64,000 bases of DNA from Cohnella nanjingensis (GTDB lineage Bacteria > Bacillota > Bacilli > Paenibacillales > Paenibacillaceae), in assembly GCF_014212125.1 (NCBI RefSeq), contig NZ_JACJVP010000012.1, positions 1 to 64,000 of the forward strand, read 5' to 3'. Each line of letters opens with the position of its first letter. Position 1 is the first letter of the stretch. A program made the translations under genes and the position numbers. Shown here piece by piece: positions 58,309 to 64,000 of this stretch. The notes beneath the pieces were generated by a model, which saw only the letters and a list, made by a program, of their open reading frames with translations, ran no database searches and was not told the DNA's origin.

Positions 58309-58506
58309 TCAAGCCTTCGCGGCTGCGACGCTGACGGTCACCGGGGCAGACCAGACCGCGTACCCGCGATCGCCGATCCGGAAGCCCGCTATGGCGAAAA
58401 GGGTGTAAGTTCCGGGCTCGTCGATCTTCATCTCCTTAAAGGTTGTCTCTTCATAGACATAGCGTTGGCCAGGGGTCAGGTTTTTCTCATCCAGCGGGGG
58501 CGCCGT
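58309..58506 (-). pseudogene. 5'-truncated remnant of an Ig-like/BsuPI-type protein
   Basis: The minus strand keeps 65 sense codons with protein-like sequence: LTPGQRYVYEETTFKEMKIDEPGTYTLFAIAGF, ending VWSAPVTVSVAAAKA and a TGA at 58309-58311. It lacks a start codon and ribosome site, and a TAA lies directly upstream. The strand pattern resembles the C-terminal part of extracellular Ig-like or BsuPI domains. It is a decayed gene fragment squeezed between fRMsr and dnaB; the only other element here is the dnaB promoter. Confidence 0.6.
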
Positions 58507-58509
58507 TTA

Positions 58510-58518
58510 TGCTACAAT
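58510..58518 (+). promoter_or_regulatory. Extended -10 promoter of dnaB-dnaI
   Basis: TGC-TACAAT gives an extended -10; no good -35. It is 41 bp before the dnaB start. Confidence 0.55.
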
Positions 58519-58558
58519 AGAAAGACTACTCTATGAAAAAAAGGTTGTCGAGTCCGCC

Positions 58559-60088
58559 ATGCGTGTGTCGAATAGGCTCGAATTCACGGAAAATCACCGC
58601 TACACCGCTTATCGCGACTTCGCGCTCAGCGGTCTGGAACGGAAAGTGCTGACGCATCTCTATCAACCGATGGTCGGCGCGTTCGCCGTCGGATTATATC
58701 TGCTGCTCTATCATCACCTCGGAGACGATCGGACGGGGTACGCGCCGGCCGAATCGCAGCGCAAGCTGTTCCTCGGTCTCGATCTGGAACTGAACGCGGC
58801 CGGTCGCAAGGCGCTCATTGAGCACGCCTCGAAGCTCGAAGCGGTCGGACTGCTGCAGGTGTATCGGCAGCATGATCCCGCATCGGAGGAGACGCTGTAC
58901 GAATATGTGCTGATCCGTCCGCTGGCGCCCCCGGAATTTTTCGCGAACCTGCATTTGTCGTTGCTGCTGCGGGACAAGATCGGGAAGCCCGCGCTTCTCG
59001 AGCTGCGCGAATCGCTCGTGGCCGAGCAGCCGGCCGGCTTGGCCCGGTTCATGAACCGGGAAGAAGTGACCGTCCCGTTCTACGAGCTGTTCTCGATCAA
59101 CCCGGCGAAGATCGATCCCGAGCTCGAGGCGGCGCTCGCCGAGACGGCTCCGACCCGCGAAGCGGGCAAGCAGCCGGCGCTGCCGGAGCGCATCCGCCAC
59201 AGCGACATGCTGCTGCGCTTCCCGCGCGGCTCCGCCAACCGCGGCTATGTCGAACGGCTGGGCCACGCGCCCGAATCGATGGCGCAGATCAATTATTTGG
59301 CGTACAAATACGACATCGATATTCCGGAGATCAGCCGCCTGCTGGACGAAGACGGCATCTTCCGGACGGACGGCACCCTGCGGTGGGACGAGCTGCAGGC
59401 GCGCGCCAACCTCATTTACCGCCAGGACCGCAAGCGCGGCGAGGAGCGGGAGCGGTACCTCGCGCGGACGGACGGCACGGACCGCGCGGAATCCGGCAAC
59501 GACGAGGCGCCGTCCGAGTCGGAGGACGCGCCCTCCTCGGTTCCGCCGCTGGCGGTACCGGAGCGCTTCGGCCTCTCGGTGACGGTCGAGCTGTACAACC
59601 AGATGCTCCGCAGAGAGCCTTACACGCGGATGCTCGAACGGTACTTCCCCGGCACGGTGCCCGACGCTTTCGTACGAATTTTCGAGCGCATCGACTTGAA
59701 CTACAAATTGCCGGAACCCGTCATCAACGTCCTCATCCATTACGTGCTCGGCATGAACCATTCGCAGCGCCTGACGAAGAGCTTCATCGACTCGATCGCC
59801 ACCAACATGCTGGCCAAAGGGATCGACACGTTCGACAAGTCCGTGCTGTACATAGGGGAGCAGGAGAAGCTGAATCAGACGTTGGAGCGCCGCCGGCGCG
59901 GGGAGGAAGAGCCTGCGGCGGCCGGCGCGAAGGGAATGGGCGGCGGTTCATCGCGAAGTCGGAACGGCCAGCCCCGCCGCAAGCCGGCCATGCCGGTCGT
60001 CGAGGACCGGGGCTCAGAACCGGATATGTCGGAAGAAGAATTAACAAATATGCGAGAATTGGCTCGCAAATTGAAAAACCGTAATTGA
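58559..60088 (+). CDS. dnaB: Replication initiation and membrane attachment protein DnaB
   Basis: Firmicute DnaB (not the helicase) acts with DnaD and DnaI to load the replicative helicase at oriC and at restart sites. The 509-aa protein has the N-terminal winged-helix region (TAYRDFALSGLERKVLTHLYQPMVGAFAVGLYLLLYHHL), an Arg/Glu-rich linker (about 285-330), and a C-terminal DnaB/DnaD domain (LPEPVINVLIHYVLG, FIDSIATNMLAKGIDTFDK). The C-terminal tail is basic. dnaI follows after 28 bp, as in B. subtilis. Confidence 0.93.
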   Translation: MRVSNRLEFTENHRYTAYRDFALSGLERKVLTHLYQPMVGAFAVGLYLLLYHHLGDDRTGYAPAESQRKLFLGLDLELNAAGRKALIEHASKLEAVGLLQVYRQHDPASEETLYEYVLIRPLAPPEFFANLHLSLLLRDKIGKPALLELRESLVAEQPAGLARFMNREEVTVPFYELFSINPAKIDPELEAALAETAPTREAGKQPALPERIRHSDMLLRFPRGSANRGYVERLGHAPESMAQINYLAYKYDIDIPEISRLLDEDGIFRTDGTLRWDELQARANLIYRQDRKRGEERERYLARTDGTDRAESGNDEAPSESEDAPSSVPPLAVPERFGLSVTVELYNQMLRREPYTRMLERYFPGTVPDAFVRIFERIDLNYKLPEPVINVLIHYVLGMNHSQRLTKSFIDSIATNMLAKGIDTFDKSVLYIGEQEKLNQTLERRRRGEEEPAAAGAKGMGGGSSRSRNGQPRRKPAMPVVEDRGSEPDMSEEELTNMRELARKLKNRN

Positions 60089-60116
60089 TTGAATCGCAAG
60101 GAAGGGAGAGAGGCAG

Positions 60117-61067
60117 ATGGAATCCATGGCAGAAGCGCTACGGCGTTGGCAGGGATCTTCGAGCGCGATGCAGGATGCGGAGCGGACGGCGGAACGCGTG
60201 CTGCGCGACCCGCTGGTGGCCAAGCTCAGAGAGCGTTACCCTGGCTTGGATGAAGCCGCGCTGCGGTCCAATCTGAACCGTCTGCATCAATGCTCGACCG
60301 AGTACCGCAACTGCCGGGACTGCCCGGGTCTCGAGCGGTGCCCGAACGATATGCAAGGTCACTTTACTCGCATTACTTGCGCTGAAGTGAACGGTCGATG
60401 GCAGGTATACGATCATAAGACCGCATGCAGTAAATGGACCGCCTATGAGCAAGAGAGACAGTTGCGGAATCGGGTAACAAGCTTCTACTTAGATGTCGAT
60501 TTCTTCAAGGACGGATATGATCCGTTAGAGATGGCGGAATTGGATCCCGAACGCAGACGGGCCGTCAACCAATTGCTCCAATATGTGTATTCTACTCAAA
60601 CCAATGGCCTCCAGAAAAAGGGTCTTTATTTAATGGGGAGTTTTGGTACGGGTAAAACTTATATGGCCGCCTATTTGTTACATGAGTTGGCCAAGGAAGG
60701 GCTGTCCGGCGTCATCGTCTACATGCCCGAATTCGTGGAGGACGCCAAGGCGCTCATGATGGAGCCGCAGAAGCTGAAGGAGACGCTCACGCTCATGAAG
60801 GAAGCGGACCTGCTCGTCTTCGACGACATCGGGGCGGAGAACCTGAGCCCTTGGGTGCGCGATCACGTGCTGGGGGCGATCCTGAACTCCCGGATGAACC
60901 GCAAGCCGACCTTCTACACGTCCAATCACGACTTGGAGGCGTTGGAGCGGCACTTCAGCTTCACGCACAAGGAAGGCGAAGAGATGCACAAGGGCCAGCG
61001 GCTGATGGACCGCATCCGGCCGTTCGTCGATGTGGTGCACGTGCGCGGGAAGAACCAACGAGGGTAG
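60117..61067 (+). CDS. dnaI: Primosomal helicase loader DnaI
   Basis: AAA+ ATPase that loads the DnaC-type replicative helicase. The 316-aa protein has the N-terminal zinc domain with Cys in HQCSTEYRNCRDCPGLERCP, and the AAA+ domain with Walker A GSFGTGKT (174-181), Walker B LLVFDDIG and sensor-1 TFYTSNHD. ATG at 60117 behind AAGGAAGGG. Forms an operon with dnaB. The lower GC of residues 130-190 compared with the flanks is not strong enough to suggest transfer. Confidence 0.95.
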   Translation: MESMAEALRRWQGSSSAMQDAERTAERVLRDPLVAKLRERYPGLDEAALRSNLNRLHQCSTEYRNCRDCPGLERCPNDMQGHFTRITCAEVNGRWQVYDHKTACSKWTAYEQERQLRNRVTSFYLDVDFFKDGYDPLEMAELDPERRRAVNQLLQYVYSTQTNGLQKKGLYLMGSFGTGKTYMAAYLLHELAKEGLSGVIVYMPEFVEDAKALMMEPQKLKETLTLMKEADLLVFDDIGAENLSPWVRDHVLGAILNSRMNRKPTFYTSNHDLEALERHFSFTHKEGEEMHKGQRLMDRIRPFVDVVHVRGKNQRG

Positions 61068-61222
61068 CAGGGAAGCCCGCTCGGGCAAGCCCGGATCCGC
61101 AGGCGACCGCGCCGGCGCTGCCCGAGGATGGGGCGGAATAACAAGGCAGCGCGCAGGCCGGGAGGAAGCGCCGGGAAACCCGCGCCCGCCATCGAACGTA
61201 CAACTGAAAAGATAGATCGGAC

Positions 61223-61255
61223 AAGCGCTGCCGCCGAGGTATAGCGCTTTTTTAT
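61223..61255 (+). terminator. Terminator after dnaB-dnaI
   Basis: AAGCGCT (61223-61229) and AGCGCTT (61243-61249) with TTTTT. The 155 bp between the dnaI stop and this hairpin are GC-rich with nothing recognisable. Confidence 0.75.
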
Positions 61256-61306
61256 TTGTAGTGCCCAAGTATCAATTTTTTTTATATATTGTAAAAGAGG
61301 TAGTTA

Positions 61307-61336
61307 TTGACACTAAGCCTATCCGCCTGCTATGAT
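61307..61336 (+). promoter_or_regulatory. Sigma-A promoter of the sulfate transport operon
   Basis: Perfect TTGACA (61307-61312), 18 bp, TATGAT (61331-61336). Confidence 0.8.
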
Positions 61337-61345
61337 TTCTCCAAT

Positions 61346-61366
61346 ACCAACTAAACGGGTAGGAAT
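61346..61366. promoter_or_regulatory. Candidate Rrf2-type (CymR-like) operator at the start of the transcript
   Basis: CCAACT-AAACG-GGTAGG is an imperfect dyad starting about 10 bp after the -10, followed by AATTATT. Rrf2 regulators such as CymR control sulfur genes in Firmicutes from such positions. The assignment is weak. Confidence 0.35.
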
Positions 61367-61411
61367 TATTCATAAACTCACCACCGGATAACCGGAGAAG
61401 GAGTGTTACCG

Positions 61412-62509
61412 ATGCGTAACCTGAGATCCATTCGTCTATTGATTATCGCGGCTCTTATCGTGTCTGTCTTGTCCGCGTGCGGTGCCGGCAACGGCAAGAA
61501 CAACGAAGGGAGCGCAAGCCCGAGCGGAAGCGCGGGAGCGAGCCCGAGCGCAAACAACAAGGAGAAGTCCCCGAAGTCGGTCGAGTTGCTGAACGTCTCG
61601 TACGACCCGACGCGCGAGCTGTACGTCGCCTTTAACAAGAGCTTCGCCGAGTATTGGAAGAAGGAGACGGGCCAGACGGTCAAGATCAATCAATCGCACG
61701 GCGGCTCCGGCGCGCAGAGCCGCAAAGTGCTGGATGGTCTGGAAGCCGACGTGGTCACTCTGGCGCTGGCGTACGATATCGATTCGCTCGCCGAGAAGGG
61801 ATTGCTCAAAACCGATTGGCAGAAGTCGTTCGAATCCAACAGCTCGCCGTATACGTCGACGATCGTGTTCCTGGTTCGCAAGGGCAACCCCAAAGGCATC
61901 AAGGACTGGGGCGACCTGATCAAGAAAGACGTGCAAGTCATCACGCCGAATCCGAAGACGTCGGGCGGCGCCCGTTGGAATTATCTGGCGGCTTGGGGCT
62001 ACGCGCTGAAGCAAAACGGCGGCGACGAGACCAAGGTCAAAGAATTCATGAAGCAGCTGTTCGACAACGTGCCCGTGCTGGATACCGGCGCCCGCGGCGC
62101 CACGACGACGTTCGTCGAGCGCAAGATCGGCGACGTGCTGCTGGCCTGGGAGAACGAAGCCTACCTCGCGAAGAAAGAATACGGCGACGACTTCGAGATC
62201 GTCACGCCGTCGCTCAGCATCCTGGCCGAACCGCCGGTCGCCGTCGTCGACAAGGTCGTCGACAAGAAGGGGACACGCGACGTAGCGGAAGCTTACCTGA
62301 AGTACTTGTACACGCCGGAAGGCCAAGAGATCGCGGCCCAGAACTTCTATCGTCCCCGCCTGCAGGAAGTGGCCGATAAGTACAAGGACCAGTTCCCGCA
62401 GCTGAACCTGCTGACGATCGACGCGGACTTCGGCGGCTGGAAGACCGCGCAAGCGAAGCACTTCGCGGACGGCGGCACGTTCGATCAGATCTACACCAAA
62501 GGCTCTTAA
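61412..62509 (+). CDS. Sulfate ABC transporter substrate-binding lipoprotein
   Basis: A 365-aa exported protein that captures sulfate or thiosulfate. Signal peptide with lipobox LSAC (Cys23), then a Ser/Gly-rich linker (30-50). The binding domain has the conserved [15 protein letters not shown] start, [31 protein letters not shown] and [22 protein letters not shown] at 61412 behind AAGGAGTG; a GTG at 61403 overlaps the site. First gene of the sulfate operon with cysT and cysW; the ATPase (CysA) is expected further right. Confidence 0.95.
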   Translation: MRNLRSIRLLIIAALIVSVLSACGAGNGKNNEGSASPSGSAGASPSANNKEKSPKSVELLNVSYDPTRELYVAFNKSFAEYWKKETGQTVKINQSHGGSGAQSRKVLDGLEADVVTLALAYDIDSLAEKGLLKTDWQKSFESNSSPYTSTIVFLVRKGNPKGIKDWGDLIKKDVQVITPNPKTSGGARWNYLAAWGYALKQNGGDETKVKEFMKQLFDNVPVLDTGARGATTTFVERKIGDVLLAWENEAYLAKKEYGDDFEIVTPSLSILAEPPVAVVDKVVDKKGTRDVAEAYLKYLYTPEGQEIAAQNFYRPRLQEVADKYKDQFPQLNLLTIDADFGGWKTAQAKHFADGGTFDQIYTKGS

Positions 62510-62536
62510 TCGGACGACGGGAGACGGGCGACTATC

Positions 62537-63373
62537 ATGGCTACTAACCGCAATCGGAGACAAGTGCTGCCGGGATTTCGGTTCACGCTAGGTTTTACCG
62601 TGCTGTACCTGAGTTTGATCGTGCTCATCCCGCTGGCCGGATTGGTCATCAAGACGGCGGGGCTGACGCTGCCGCAGTTCTGGGACACCGTGACGAGCGC
62701 GCGCGTGCTGGCGTCCTATAGGGTGAGCTTGCTCACCGCCTTTTTCGCCGCGCTGGTCAACGTCGTGTTCGGCTTGCTGATCGCCTGGGTGCTGGTCCGG
62801 TACCGGTTCCCGGGGAAAAAGATCGTCGACGGCTTGATCGACATGCCGTTCGCCCTGCCGACGGCCGTAGCGGGCATCGCGCTGACGGCGATCTACGCGC
62901 CGAACGGCTGGATCGGCTCGCTGCTCGAGCCGCTCGGCATCAAGGTGGCGTACACCCCGCTCGGGATTACGGTGGCGCTCGTGTTCATCGGCCTGCCGTT
63001 CGTCGTCCGGACGGTGCAGCCGGTGCTCCAGGAGCTGGAGACCGACACGGAAGAAGCGGCCGTGCTGCTGGGCGCGCACCGCTGGCGGACGTTCCGCAAA
63101 GTGCTGCTGCCCGAGCTCGTCCCGCCGCTGATCACGGGGTTCGCGCTGGCGTTCTCCCGCGGCATCGGAGAGTACGGCTCGGTCGTCTTCATCTCCGGCA
63201 ACATGCCGATGAAGACGGAGATCACGCCGCTGCTCATCATCACGAAGCTCGAACAGTACGAATACAGCCAAGCGACCGCGATCGCGCTCGTCCTGCTGCT
63301 CATCTCGTTCGCGCTCCTGCTGCTCATCAATACGCTGCAACGGTGGACCAACCGCCGTCTGCGGTCGGCTTAG
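62537..63373 (+). CDS. cysT: Sulfate ABC transporter permease CysT
   Basis: A 278-aa permease with six helices. The ATPase-contacting EAA loop is [23 protein letters not shown] (about residues 173-195), and [18 protein letters not shown] marks helix 3. It pairs with CysW, whose gene begins 13 bp downstream. ATG at 62537. Confidence 0.95.
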   Translation: MATNRNRRQVLPGFRFTLGFTVLYLSLIVLIPLAGLVIKTAGLTLPQFWDTVTSARVLASYRVSLLTAFFAALVNVVFGLLIAWVLVRYRFPGKKIVDGLIDMPFALPTAVAGIALTAIYAPNGWIGSLLEPLGIKVAYTPLGITVALVFIGLPFVVRTVQPVLQELETDTEEAAVLLGAHRWRTFRKVLLPELVPPLITGFALAFSRGIGEYGSVVFISGNMPMKTEITPLLIITKLEQYEYSQATAIALVLLLISFALLLLINTLQRWTNRRLRSA

Positions 63374-63385
63374 GGAGGGATCGAC

Positions 63386-64000
63386 ATGGCTGGAGCCGTT
63401 ACGACCGTCACCGAGCTGTCCGCGGATAAGCGTCCGAAGCACCTGGACGAATCGCGGGGCGTCCGCATCGTCCTCATCGCGATCGCCCTGCTGTTCGTCG
63501 GCCTCGTCGTCGTCCTGCCGATGATCACGGTCATCGCCCAAGCGTTCAAGAAGGGCTGGGAAGCCTACGCCTCCGCCATCTCGGATCCGGATGCGATCTC
63601 CGCGCTGAAGCTTACGCTGATTACGGCGCTGGTCGCCGTCCCGCTGAATACGCTGTTCGGCGCGGCTGCCGCCTGGGCGATCACGAAGTTCAAATTTCGC
63701 GGCAAGAATCTGCTCATCACGCTGATCGATCTGCCTTTCGCGGTGTCGCCGGTCATCTCGGGCTTGGTCTACATCCTGCTGTTCGGCGCCCAAGGGCTGC
63801 TCGGCCCCTGGCTGATCGACCACGGCTACAAAGTCGTGTTCGCGACGCCGGGCATCATCCTCGCCACGATGTTCGTCACGTTCCCGTTCGTCGCCCGCGA
63901 GTTGATCCCGCTCATGGAGACCCAGGGAGCGCAGGACGAGGAAGCGGCGGTGAGCTTGGGCGCCAAGGGATGGCGGATCTTCTTCAAAGTCACGCTCCCC
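63386..64000 (+). CDS. cysW: Sulfate ABC transporter permease CysW (partial, runs off the right edge)
   Basis: The first 205 codons are visible. Helix 1 follows a polar N-terminus, [22 protein letters not shown] mirrors the same region in CysT, and the EAA loop [21 protein letters not shown] begins just before the window ends. ATG at 63386 behind TAGGGAGGGA. The 3' end and the following cysA are outside the window. Confidence 0.93.
   Translation, partial: MAGAVTTVTELSADKRPKHLDESRGVRIVLIAIALLFVGLVVVLPMITVIAQAFKKGWEAYASAISDPDAISALKLTLITALVAVPLNTLFGAAAAWAITKFKFRGKNLLITLIDLPFAVSPVISGLVYILLFGAQGLLGPWLIDHGYKVVFATPGIILATMFVTFPFVARELIPLMETQGAQDEEAAVSLGAKGWRIFFKVTLP

Overview
The window is about 64 kb of GC-rich DNA from an endospore-forming Firmicute, most likely a member of the Paenibacillaceae (Cohnella or Paenibacillus type). 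The reasons are two alpha/beta SASP genes, CwlJ/GerQ, the DPA transporter SpoVV (YlbJ), a YjcZ-type peptide, Sda, the DnaB/DnaI helicase-loading pair, a tryptophan T-box, and a block with the gene content of the B. subtilis yuiB-yumB-yumC-yuzB-yutI-yutJ-yutM region. There is no rRNA, tRNA, CRISPR, phage or transposase gene. Genes are dense and mostly GC-rich; one block (about 37.1-40.9 kb) is clearly AT-rich and looks acquired.

Layout. 0-7 kb: Gly/Arg-rich tail of a protein entering from the left, NAD kinase, SpoVV, a cre-box-controlled micro-ORF, truncated haemoglobin, a DUF2225 protein, an M3B oligopeptidase. 7-15 kb: two SASPs with sigma-G promoters, a His-rich permease, T-box/trpS, a YfhP-like membrane protein, gerQ-cwlJ, then haem O synthase and a Sco copper chaperone. 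15-20 kb: Toprim protein, YjcZ peptide, MFS carrier, and a YtrA-type regulator with an ABC ATPase and a double-length permease behind twin operators. 20-27 kb: a membrane transglutaminase-like protein and two tandem class B PBPs separated by two minisatellite arrays. 27-37 kb: HAD phosphatase, DUF456 protein, MurJ-like flippase, YppC, lipoprotein, YtpP thioredoxin, haem A synthase, a UbiD decarboxylase. 37-41 kb: AT-rich heterodimeric ABC exporter. 41-50 kb: ABC-F protein, small membrane proteins, a HEPN-like protein, an SDR, Fe-S carriers (NifU-type and HesB-type), a YutJ-type reductase, and aminofutalosine synthase MqnE. 50-56 kb: YheC-like protein, Sda, YumC, NDH-2, HemQ, YuiB, GtrA. 56-64 kb: TetR regulator beside a truncated dehydrogenase, fRMsr, dnaB-dnaI, and a sulfate ABC operon running off the right edge.

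Themes. (1) Respiration and haem: CtaA, CtaB, Sco, HemQ, NDH-2, YumC and MqnE; both ctaA and ndh carry near-perfect Rex-type operators, suggesting NADH/NAD+ control. (2) Sporulation and replication: Sda has a DnaA-box-rich promoter, and a second homologous copy of that ~100-bp element lies just upstream of the neighbouring YheC-like gene. (3) Four intergenic tandem-repeat arrays (two with exactly 51-bp periods, one 30 bp, one degenerate ~20 bp) are the least explained structures here. Several short genes missed by simple ORF length cut-offs (sda, a 57-aa two-helix membrane protein, a 30-aa membrane peptide, a YjcZ peptide) are annotated from their ribosome binding sites.
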